DNA of 64,000 nt from positions 37,116 to 101,115 of the forward strand of contig JAFGCY010000063.1 in NCBI GenBank assembly GCA_016932385.1, written 5' to 3'. The notes under the pieces were generated by a model. It was not told where the DNA came from. It saw only the letters and a list, made by a program, of their open reading frames with translations, and made no database searches. This document shows, in pieces, positions 1-11,198 of this stretch. The stretch is from a bacterium (GTDB taxonomy: Bacteria; 4484-113; JAFGCY01). The position numbers and the translations under genes were made by a program. Numbering within the stretch: position 1 is the first letter of the stretch; each line of letters begins with the position of its first letter.

Positions 1-291
1 ATCATGCACGAGTTCGACGAGCTGACCGATAAGCACCGCGGCGTGGAGGAAGTGACGATCGTCACGGCCGTACCGTTGACCGAGGCGCAACGGCAGGCGA
101 TCGTCAACGAGGTGCGCAGGTTCAGCGCTTATGGCGACTTGCGGGTGTCGGCCGAGGTCGACAGCGGCGTGCTGGGCGGAGTCAAGGTCAAGCTGGGTAC
201 CAATATCGTGATCGACGGCACCCTGTCCAGCCGCTTAAACGAAATGCGCGATCGGATGTACCGGTACCGCCACCGCGGGATCGGCGCCTGA
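1..291 (+). CDS. atpH: ATP synthase F1 delta subunit, C-terminal part (truncated by window start)
   Basis: Frame open from base 1; C-terminal motif VDSGVLGGVKVKLGTNIVIDGTLSSRLNEMR typical of AtpH; directly upstream of atpA. Confidence 0.9.
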   Translation: MMHEFDELTDKHRGVEEVTIVTAVPLTEAQRQAIVNEVRRFSAYGDLRVSAEVDSGVLGGVKVKLGTNIVIDGTLSSRLNEMRDRMYRYRHRGIGA

Positions 292-414
292 CGGCCTGCG
301 GGCCGAGATGAGAACCGGTAGCACGTCCGCCGCGGCGGCGAACCGTTGTGGCGGAGTGATAGTACCGGCGATAACCAGCTGAACCACCGTTAGAAAACGG
401 GAGAATGAAAGACT

Positions 415-2082
<1,668 letters not shown>

Positions 2083-2086
2083 CCAA

Positions 2087-2470
2087 ATGACGACACAGCA
2101 TCCGATCACAATGGACCAGGTAGTCGGCACCAAGGTGGTGATCAAGTTGCACCGCCAGGCCTATGAAATGCTGGACTTGCAGGGCATCGAGTCCGAGCGC
2201 TTCGTGGCGCGCGTCGTCGGCGTGGACGGCTTCGGCCTCTGGGTGGAGAACCCCGAGTACACGACGATCCCGGTCTACAATGACGACGGCGAGTACATCC
2301 CGCCGGAGGAGCGCGGGGAAGTGGTGCACCGCGCGGTGTTCCTGCTGCAGTGGCCGTATATCCAGACGATCCTGCAATTCCCGGACCGCCCGGCCTACCG
2401 CGGCGGCGTGGACGAAGCCGAGATCGGCTTCAAGGCCAAGGTCCGGCGCGAGGAGGACCAGGGTGGCTAA
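2087..2470 (+). CDS. Hypothetical protein (about 127 aa) encoded between atpA and atpG
   Basis: ATG 4 bp after the atpA stop; ends overlapping the GTG of atpG; contains GVDGFGLWVENPEYTTIPVYNDDGEYIPPEER. Confidence 0.8.
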   Translation: MTTQHPITMDQVVGTKVVIKLHRQAYEMLDLQGIESERFVARVVGVDGFGLWVENPEYTTIPVYNDDGEYIPPEERGEVVHRAVFLLQWPYIQTILQFPDRPAYRGGVDEAEIGFKAKVRREEDQGG

Positions 2471-3347
2471 GAGCGGCAAAGAGATTCGCCGGCGCATCCG
2501 TTCGGTCAAGAGCACGCAGCAGATCACCAAGGCGATGAAGATGGTCGCCGCCGCGCGCCTGCGCAAGAGCGAAGGCCGCGCCTCGGCCAGCCGGCCGTAT
2601 ACGGATACGTTGCGCGAGGTGATGGGCCGCCTGGGGGCGGTGGCCGCCGAGGTCGACCATCCCTTCCTGGCGCACCTGACCACGGAATTTAACCGCGTGC
2701 TGCTCGTATTCATGACCTCGGACAAGGGGTTGTGCGGCTCCTTCAACACGCACATGATCAGCCGCGCCGGCGCGTTCATCAAGGAGCAGGCGGCGCTGGG
2801 CCGCCAGGTCGGCCTGATCTGCGTTGGCAAAAAGGGCTGGGACTGGGCGCGCAACAGCGGTCACGAGATCGTGGCGCATTTCCCCAGCTTCAATGAAAAA
2901 ACGACATTCGCCGATCTGAAGCCCGTGATGGACTTGTTGTCCGGCCAGTATCTCAACCAGGAAGTCGGCGAGGTCTACTTGCTGTCAGCCCGGTTTATCA
3001 ATATTGTTAAAAACATCCCGACGGTCGTGCGCCTGTTGCCGATCGAAGCCCTGCCCGCCGGTGAAGAAGATGACGGTGAATACCGTCATGAGTACATGCT
3101 GGAACCGAGTCCGGAGGAATTGCTGGCCAGCTTGCTGCCCAGCTACTTCCGGACGTTGCTGTTCCAGGCGGCGATTGAGAATTTCACAAGTGAGAACGGG
3201 GCGCGCATGGTGGCGATGGAGAATGCCACCAAGGCCGCGGGCGAGATGATCGAGGACCTGACGCTGCAATACAACAAGGCGCGTCAGGCGAGTATTACGC
3301 TCGAGCTGCTCGACATTGTCGGCGGCGCGGAGGCCCTGAAGGGATAA
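2463..3347 (+). CDS. atpG: ATP synthase F1 gamma subunit (GTG start)
   Basis: VAKSGKEIRRRIRSVKSTQQITKAMKMVAAARLRK N-terminus, SDKGLCGSFN, C-terminal RQASITLELLDIVGGAEAL; the supplied ORF starts earlier, but GTG at 2463 gives the canonical N-terminus. Confidence 0.95.
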   Translation: MAKSGKEIRRRIRSVKSTQQITKAMKMVAAARLRKSEGRASASRPYTDTLREVMGRLGAVAAEVDHPFLAHLTTEFNRVLLVFMTSDKGLCGSFNTHMISRAGAFIKEQAALGRQVGLICVGKKGWDWARNSGHEIVAHFPSFNEKTTFADLKPVMDLLSGQYLNQEVGEVYLLSARFINIVKNIPTVVRLLPIEALPAGEEDDGEYRHEYMLEPSPEELLASLLPSYFRTLLFQAAIENFTSENGARMVAMENATKAAGEMIEDLTLQYNKARQASITLELLDIVGGAEALKG

Positions 3348-3351
3348 AACT

Positions 3352-4089
3352 ATGCGTAAAGCATTAATAATCATGTTGTTTGCGATCCTGGCGGCGACGC
3401 CGGTGTGGGCGCAGGACGACCCCAACGAGCGTGGTTCCGGCGCGATCTCCATCGACGACCTGGAGGACTCGATCAATGTCTGCACGACGGTCTTCGAAGG
3501 CATTGCCGTGTTCTATATCCTGCCCAAGGGCTGGGAGGGTGCCGAGCAGGGCGTGGACCGTAAATCCGGCGTACTCGACGAAGAACTGAACCGCTATGTC
3601 ATGATGAGCCGCCGGCCGTTGGTCGAGGGTGATGACACGGAGGACTTCGTCTTCGAGTTGAGCATCTACCGCTACGGGATTCCCACCGATTGGGGCGAGG
3701 AAGTCACGCCGGAAGAACGGGCGGAGTTGGAGGAATCGGCCTTCTGGGACTTCATCAATATGCAGATGTCGGAGAGCATCAAGTCCGGCATGGACTGCGT
3801 TTCCCCGGCCGAATCGATCAAGGCCAAGCCCTACGGCGTGGGCACGCGCAAGCCAACATACTTCGTCCCGGTTTTCTACAGGCTGGACGATCAATTGAAT
3901 ATCTACACCTTCACCAGCGTGACGGCGGGCAAGATCTGGACGGTGAAGTTCCTGGTCGAGGCGGACCAGGCCGAGAACTACGAAGCACTGATCGCGCTGA
4001 TCCTGAATAACTCGTTTGCGATGACGGAAGCGCAATTCGCCGAGTATCAGGCCCAGTACGGGAAAGAAGTACCCGAACGAGAGAGATAA
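3352..4089 (+). CDS. Hypothetical secreted/periplasmic protein encoded between atpG and atpD
   Basis: Signal peptide MRKALIIMLFAILAATPVWAQDD; 245 aa; 4 bp after atpG. Confidence 0.85.
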   Translation: MRKALIIMLFAILAATPVWAQDDPNERGSGAISIDDLEDSINVCTTVFEGIAVFYILPKGWEGAEQGVDRKSGVLDEELNRYVMMSRRPLVEGDDTEDFVFELSIYRYGIPTDWGEEVTPEERAELEESAFWDFINMQMSESIKSGMDCVSPAESIKAKPYGVGTRKPTYFVPVFYRLDDQLNIYTFTSVTAGKIWTVKFLVEADQAENYEALIALILNNSFAMTEAQFAEYQAQYGKEVPERER

Positions 4090-5544
<1,455 letters not shown>

Positions 5545-5554
5545 AGGAAGACAG

Positions 5555-5992
5555 ATGCCGACTGCCGAACTGGAACTGAAGGTCGTCACGCCGGATGGCG
5601 AGGTCTGGGCCGGCCAGGCCACGAGCGTGGTCATCCCCGGGCTGGACGGCTACTTCGGCGTCTGGCGCGGCCATGCCCCGCTGGTGGCCGGCATGGACAT
5701 CGGCGCCGTGCTGATCAAGACGCCCGAAGAGCACGTCGTGAAATTCATTGCCGTGACCGGCGGGTTTGTCGAAGTCAACCAGCGTGGAGTGACGGTCCTG
5801 GCCGAGAACGCCGAGATGGCGGAGGATATCGATGTCATTCGCGCCGATAAAGCGCTGGAACGCGCTCGGGAACGCCTGAGCAAGCACTTTTCCGATATCG
5901 ATGTAGAACGAGCCCAAGTCGCCCTGACCAAGGCGTTGAATCGCAAACGAGTTGCCGAACGCGCCAAAGAAAAGCGGACCAGCATCGTCTGA
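5555..5992 (+). CDS. atpC: ATP synthase F1 epsilon subunit
   Basis: ELELKVVTPDGEVW...GYFGVWRGHAPLVAGMDIG; follows atpD. Confidence 0.95.
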   Translation: MPTAELELKVVTPDGEVWAGQATSVVIPGLDGYFGVWRGHAPLVAGMDIGAVLIKTPEEHVVKFIAVTGGFVEVNQRGVTVLAENAEMAEDIDVIRADKALERARERLSKHFSDIDVERAQVALTKALNRKRVAERAKEKRTSIV

Positions 5993-6092
5993 TGAATTGG
6001 CTGCTAAGTTGTCCGATTCTTCCAGTGATTTCCCGCAGTCCGCGCGTTGCCGGTGGCAACAAATGAATTAATTATCAATATTAATTTGTACC

Positions 6093-6190
6093 CAATTCAC
6101 GATTTAATGCTGCTAACTGTGGCTTGCTTTCGGTTATTTCCCATAAATAGAGGAACGTAGCAGGACGGCTGTAAGTCTAATCGTGAATTG
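6093..6190. repeat. 12-bp perfect inverted repeat (CAATTCACGATT/AATCGTGAATTG) enclosing nested CTGCTA/TAGCAG arms, in an AT-rich intergenic region
   Basis: Direct reading: outer arms 6093-6104 and 6179-6190, inner arms 6110-6115 and 6158-6163. Confidence 0.7.
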
Positions 6191-6308
6191 ATATAAATGT
6201 TCTTGACGCCTGATTCAGTCTAATTATTTAATCTATCTTAATTTTAAATAAGTTTCGCAAATCTGGTTATAATTCATTTAGCCAATAACTTGCTATTCTG
6301 GAGTATTT

Positions 6309-7733
6309 ATGGGGATTGTGGACCTATTCAAGGAGCATCGGGTACTGCGTAGTGAGGTGAGACAGTTAGCTGAGCGCTGTAACAGCATAACATCACTGGT
6401 TCGGGGCAAGGAAATTATTGAGCCAATTACCATCGGGGGCGCATTGGAACACACGGCGGTTGAAACGTATCACGCCCATGCCGTTCATGTGGCCTCTTAC
6501 CATCTTGATACCAGCTTGGATACGGCTGCGGATCAAGTCAATACGCTAGTAGCGACCAACGAAGAGATCAGCGCGGCGGTGCAGGATATGAACACCGGAG
6601 CCGAGAAGCTGACGGAACAAACCAGCGAATTGCGTGAGGCGATCGCGACCGGCAATCAAGCGCTGAAACTCTCGGAAGAGGCGAACCAATCGATCTCGCA
6701 TGTGATTAGCTCTATGCAGACCAAAGTGACAGCGCTGGCTTCGCAGATCGAGCAGGTCGTCCAGATTATCGAGTTGATCGATGGAATTGCCTCCCAGACC
6801 AACCTGCTGGCGCTGAATGCCGCCATCGAGGCGGCCCGGGCCGGTGACGCCGGCCGGGGTTTCGCCGTGGTGGCCGAGGAAGTGCGTTCGTTGGCCGAAG
6901 AGACCCGCCAGCAATCCGCGCAAATCTCCAATGTGATCAGGCAGGTGGGTGCCGATTTCAAAGAGGCGGTGGATGTCTCCAGCGGCGCGACCTCGGCGAT
7001 CGATGAAGCGAACAAGGCCAATGCCGATATCCGTCAGATCTACGACGGGCTTTCCTCACTGGGCAATGAGGTCGACGAGCTGATGCAGCACATCATGGCG
7101 CAACTGGAGGAACAACGGGCCGCGATCGAGAGCATGGTCGGTGCATCCCAAAACCTGGCGGGATTCATCGATGAAACGCGCGGCGTGGCCCAGTATCTCA
7201 GCGGTGCCAGCGAGGAGACGACCAAGAACACGATCGAGCTGTGGCGCAGTCTGCAAACGGTGGAGGACTCCACGCGTCAGTTTATCCTGGACCGGATCAT
7301 CGATCACGCGATGTGGATGAAAAAACTCGCGGACGCCCTGAGTTCCGGCAATCACAGCGTGGACCTGGCGGATCACCACCAGTGCAAGCTGGGGCGCTGG
7401 TACTCCAGTCCCGAAGCCAAGGCGCTGGCGGCCCACGGAGGCGAGTTGGGCCGCGTGTTCCACGCCATCGCGGGACCGCACGCCGAGTTGCACACCAAGG
7501 GCCTGGACGCGATCCGGCTGGCCGCCGCCGGCCATCACAAGGAAGCGCAAGCGCTGAAGATGGAGGCGTTGGGTATCAGCCGCGACGTGGTGGACCTGCT
7601 CGTCGAGTTGGCCCGGCACGTCAGTGAAAATGAAACCAGTATTGACCGGGCCTTGGCCGAGATCTGGAATTCCACCAGCGATGACCAGGCCACCGGACCG
7701 CAGGCAAAACAGAAAACCGCCGTCGCAGACTAA
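6309..7733 (+). CDS. Soluble methyl-accepting chemotaxis protein with C-terminal CZB (zinc-binding) domain
   Basis: [42 protein letters not shown] hairpin tip; CKLGRWYSS and surrounding His residues (CZB); no TM segment apparent. Confidence 0.93.
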   Translation: MGIVDLFKEHRVLRSEVRQLAERCNSITSLVRGKEIIEPITIGGALEHTAVETYHAHAVHVASYHLDTSLDTAADQVNTLVATNEEISAAVQDMNTGAEKLTEQTSELREAIATGNQALKLSEEANQSISHVISSMQTKVTALASQIEQVVQIIELIDGIASQTNLLALNAAIEAARAGDAGRGFAVVAEEVRSLAEETRQQSAQISNVIRQVGADFKEAVDVSSGATSAIDEANKANADIRQIYDGLSSLGNEVDELMQHIMAQLEEQRAAIESMVGASQNLAGFIDETRGVAQYLSGASEETTKNTIELWRSLQTVEDSTRQFILDRIIDHAMWMKKLADALSSGNHSVDLADHHQCKLGRWYSSPEAKALAAHGGELGRVFHAIAGPHAELHTKGLDAIRLAAAGHHKEAQALKMEALGISRDVVDLLVELARHVSENETSIDRALAEIWNSTSDDQATGPQAKQKTAVAD

Positions 7734-7768
7734 GCACCAGGCTAGGGGTGCCGGCAGGTGATAATAAC

Positions 7769-7804
7769 CCGGCCCGCAGGATGCTTTCCCGCGGGTCGGT
7801 TTTT
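7769..7804 (+). terminator. Rho-independent terminator after the MCP gene
   Basis: CCGGCCCGC/GCGGGTCGG 9-bp stem followed by TTTTT. Confidence 0.8.
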
Positions 7805-7807
7805 AGT

Positions 7808-7836
7808 AAAAAACCCCGGGGACGGGCCCCGGGGCG
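7808..7836 (-). terminator. Rho-independent terminator of a minus-strand transcript
   Basis: On minus strand CCCCGGGG-CCCGT-CCCCGGGG followed by TTTTTT. Confidence 0.75.
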
Positions 7837-8066
7837 TAGTTCCTGCATCCCCTCCGGCCTGGACGCTGGTCCCAGACTGGAGGGACACACATCCATGTTT
7901 GCCGGCCGTGCGATTACACGCCGGGGATGGTATGACCGAAATGCACTGTCCGCGCGTGAGCGCTGAACCTTCGCGCGTTGGGAGCTTGCCGGGGGTCCGG
8001 CGCATCGGCTGATCGAATGCAAATGTGGCTGGTCATACTCTCCTACTCCTCCCTGAGACGGAGACA
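7808..8066 (-). ncRNA. Candidate structured non-coding RNA (about 260 nt), family not recognised
   Basis: Minus strand: TTGCAA-N17-TAGACT promoter-like elements at 8100-8072; helices GUAUGACC/GGUCAUAC, CCCUCC..CUGG/CCAG..GGAGGG, GCCGG-ACCC-CCGGC; strong terminator at 7808; no convincing ORF. Confidence 0.5.
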
Positions 8067-8071
8067 TAATT

Positions 8072-8100
8072 AGTCTACCGGAAATTCGGGCGGTTTGCAA
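8072..8100 (-). promoter_or_regulatory. Sigma70-like promoter for the candidate ncRNA
   Basis: TTGCAA (-35), 17-nt spacer, TAGACT (-10) on the minus strand. Confidence 0.45.
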
Positions 8101-8276
8101 TGCACGCTTTACGGTATGCGGACGGTATAATTAGATGCTTCTGTAGTTGGGCTGATCGAGCCTGCTGCAATCCTTGGCCCAAGGATTGCGGGTTCTTGCT
8201 CATAGGCAGCACCTGTGTGCATCAACGTTCTACAGCTGATGTCCGGGCTGAACCAACCATTCCATGAGGTGAATGC

Positions 8277-10133
8277 ATGACGGCAACCGCCACCAGTGGT
8301 GCCGGAACCATCGGGTCGAGCCCACATTTGTTTCATATCCCAGTGATGGGCACGGGGTTTACGATCGACACCCCGCTGAAGGTGGCGCGGTACGGGATTG
8401 ACTCCGTCGTGTCTCTGCTGGACGATCATCTGATCGAGCAGATACGCGAGTATCACAGCGCCAAAGCCGGTGATGCCTACGAGCCGATCACCACCAGAGC
8501 GGCTGACTATCGCGCGCGCCGAATCAGCGCTTATCTCGACTTGCTGCAGGTCCAGGTTGAGCGCCAGACGGAGGCCCTGCGCAACAGCGATTTCGTCGCG
8601 GGCTCGGAGATCACACGCTACTTCGAACTGCTGCCGGATGGCCCGTTAAGCCAGCTGTACAAGAGTATGCTGGCGGAAGCCGATCCGCGGCTGAAGGCCG
8701 ATCTACAGGCCAGGTTGCGGCGCAAGGTTGTCAGCGGCAGCATTGACGTCAATATCATGACCAAGGCCGACAGCCAGGCCTATCAGAAAGGTGCAATGGT
8801 GCCGCAGGAGCAATCCGTGGCCCACTCCGCGCTGCGCGGATATGCGCTTAGCCACCTCGACAATTCGGCCGTGGTCTTCTCGGCGGGATTGAACCAACGG
8901 TTGTATGCCTACGCGGCGCAGTTCGCGGACTTCTTTCCCGACCAGCACGGTCACCTGAAAAAACGTATCATCATCAAGGTCAGCGACTACCGCTCCGCCT
9001 TGATCCAGGGTAAGTATCTGGCCCGTTTGGGGCTCTGGGTCTCGGAATTTCGCATTGAATCAGGCTTGAACTGCGGTGGACACGCGTTTTCCGGCCGCGG
9101 CTCCCTGATGGGGATTGTCCTGGCCGAGTTTAAAGCCCGGCGCAAGGAACTCAAAGAGCGGTTGCTTCAGGAATGCAACAAGGCGCTGGCCGCGGAGGGA
9201 CGGCCTGTTTTCAACACCGAGCCCGCGTTGCGGATTACGGTGCAGGGCGGGATTTGTACGGCCCGCGAGCAGGATTACCTGCGCAAAGTCTGGGATGTCG
9301 ACAGCGTAGGCTGGGGCACGCCGTTTTTGCTGGTGCCCGAAGCGACCAACGTGGACCGCGACCATCTGCGCAAACTGGTCCAAGCGTCGGAGCGGGATGT
9401 TTTCCTCAGCGACAGCTCCCCCCTGGGCGTGCCGTTTTGGAACCTGCGCCAGTCGGCCAGCGAGCAGGCTCGGCGCCGGCGGAACCAGGCCAACAACCCG
9501 GGCAGCGCGTGCCCTAAAGGCTTTGCCAAACTCAGTACGGAGTTCAGCGACGAGCCCTTGTGCCCGGCCTCGCGAAGCTATCTGCGGTTGAAGCTGGCGC
9601 AACTGGACGAGACACCGATGCCCAACTGGCGCCGCCGGATGCTCAAGGACCAGGCGCTGGCGAAAGCGTGTATCTGCCATGACCTGGCGGGTGGAGCCAG
9701 CTTGCTGTATCAGTTGGATCCGACCGCCACGCCGGCGATCTGCTGCGGGCCTTCGATCGTCAACTTCAATCGGGTGGCAAGCCTGGATGAGATGGTTGGG
9801 CATATCTACGGCCGGCTCTCGATCCTGGGCAACCAGCGCTATGTCAATCACATGTACCGCGAGGTCCAGCTCTACGTGCAGGTTCTGCGCCGCGATGTTA
9901 TCCGCTGCGCCCGCGGCCTGCTGGGTGTCCGGCCGACGCAGTTGGAGTCCGAGCGCCAGAGCCTGATCAGCCAGATCAGGCAGTACCGCGAGTTTTACAC
10001 GGAACTGCTGGATGTTCGGAGGGAGAAATACCTGCATGACCTGGAGCAGGCCATTCGCAGGTTGGAGCGAATTCCACTGGCTTCCGCCTTCCGCCGTTGG
10101 GCTCGCCGGCAGGCCTCGGCTTCGAAAGTCTGA
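8277..10133 (+). CDS. Conserved uncharacterised protein, 618 aa
   Basis: HIPVMGTGFTIDTPLKVARYGIDSVVSLLDD, IIIKVSDYRSALIQGKYLA, GLNCGGHAF, TVQGGIC; from memory resembles a long uncharacterised family seen in Bacteroidota. Confidence 0.8.
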   Translation: MTATATSGAGTIGSSPHLFHIPVMGTGFTIDTPLKVARYGIDSVVSLLDDHLIEQIREYHSAKAGDAYEPITTRAADYRARRISAYLDLLQVQVERQTEALRNSDFVAGSEITRYFELLPDGPLSQLYKSMLAEADPRLKADLQARLRRKVVSGSIDVNIMTKADSQAYQKGAMVPQEQSVAHSALRGYALSHLDNSAVVFSAGLNQRLYAYAAQFADFFPDQHGHLKKRIIIKVSDYRSALIQGKYLARLGLWVSEFRIESGLNCGGHAFSGRGSLMGIVLAEFKARRKELKERLLQECNKALAAEGRPVFNTEPALRITVQGGICTAREQDYLRKVWDVDSVGWGTPFLLVPEATNVDRDHLRKLVQASERDVFLSDSSPLGVPFWNLRQSASEQARRRRNQANNPGSACPKGFAKLSTEFSDEPLCPASRSYLRLKLAQLDETPMPNWRRRMLKDQALAKACICHDLAGGASLLYQLDPTATPAICCGPSIVNFNRVASLDEMVGHIYGRLSILGNQRYVNHMYREVQLYVQVLRRDVIRCARGLLGVRPTQLESERQSLISQIRQYREFYTELLDVRREKYLHDLEQAIRRLERIPLASAFRRWARRQASASKV

Positions 10134-10164
10134 TCACCCGACGCCCGAAATTCAGCTGAAAAAA

Positions 10165-10215
10165 CAAAAGAGAGAAAGCCGGATGTATTTCTACTTCCGG
10201 CTCACTCTCTTTTTT
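10165..10215. terminator. Bidirectional terminator between convergent genes
   Basis: AAAAGAGAG..AGCCGG..CCGGCT..CTCTCTTTTTT hairpin. Confidence 0.75.
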
Positions 10216-10305
10216 GCCAGTTGGATAGCCGTCAGTATCCCCCCTGACGGTAGGGATCCCGGCTCTAGGTGCCAGGGTTCCCGATCTTTCGATCGGAATT
10301 GAACC

Positions 10306-11106
10306 CTAGCACTTACCGCACTTCTTAGTGCACTTCTTCTTGGTGCAGACCGGACGGTCGCACTCCTTACCCACTACGCGGGTGCTACCGATCATCGGGC
10401 AACCGTCGCCGCAGCCTGTATTGTCACAATCCCAGCAGGCCACGCAAAGCGGGAAGTCGTTCTGGCAACAATCACCAGCGCACAGGTAGCCGCTGTACAT
10501 CGTTGTCCAGTTCGCGAAGTCGAGGTCCTTGACCAAGCAGATCAGATCGTTGCCGATCATCCACAGCTTCTCACCGTACATCGCGAGATCAGCGTAGTTA
10601 CGCTCCTCGCCACGGCCGAGCTCGTCCTCGATGTTGCCGAGCACCTTGGTGCCCTCATTGGCCTTGGTCGCGATACGAGACACGATCTTATCCATGTTCG
10701 GATAGAAGTTGTACGTATCCAGCTCGTCGGTGATCGTGTTGATCTGAACGATCGTCGCGTTGATCATATCGACGTGCAGCTGCCAAGCCAACGGATCGAT
10801 GATGTGCTCATTGCTGCGGCCCAGAACCACGATCTCCGCCTCGATGTTCTCGCGTACGCAGCTCTCCTGGAAGATGAGCCACTCGTAGTTGAAACCGTCG
10901 AGTTGCAAGGACAGACCATGGTCCCGGTACTGGCAAGCCAGATCACTAAGGTTGCGGATGTACTTCACCGCGCTGAACTGATCAACGGCGGAACCAGCAC
11001 CACCTGAAATAGCAGGCATGTGGTCACCGGCGAACGCCGGAGCAGCCAGACCGAGAAGCATGGCAACCATCAGGGCCATCATGATTTTGCGCATTTTTCT
11101 AGTCAC
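10306..11106 (-). CDS. Secreted protein with cysteine-rich C-terminus
   Basis: Signal peptide MRKIMMALMVAMLLGLAAPAFAGD; 13 cysteines within the last ~58 residues, ending CTKKKCTKKCGKC. Confidence 0.85.
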   Translation of the reverse strand: MTRKMRKIMMALMVAMLLGLAAPAFAGDHMPAISGGAGSAVDQFSAVKYIRNLSDLACQYRDHGLSLQLDGFNYEWLIFQESCVRENIEAEIVVLGRSNEHIIDPLAWQLHVDMINATIVQINTITDELDTYNFYPNMDKIVSRIATKANEGTKVLGNIEDELGRGEERNYADLAMYGEKLWMIGNDLICLVKDLDFANWTTMYSGYLCAGDCCQNDFPLCVACWDCDNTGCGDGCPMIGSTRVVGKECDRPVCTKKKCTKKCGKC

Positions 11107-11198
11107 CTCCTCGTCGCGCAGAATATGAGTGAGAATTATAGCACGTTCTATTAACTGTCAAGCCCCGAATTACGATAAGAATCAGATAACCAAGGAAT

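Noticed and set aside
7808-8066. SRP RNA identity for the candidate ncRNA (CAGGCCGGAGGGGAUGCAGG resembles the SRP helix-8 motif)
   Set aside because: Spacing and tetraloop differ from the conserved helix 8, the segment pairs better in an alternative CCCUCC/GGAGGG stem, and 5'/3' ends do not pair as in SRP RNA.
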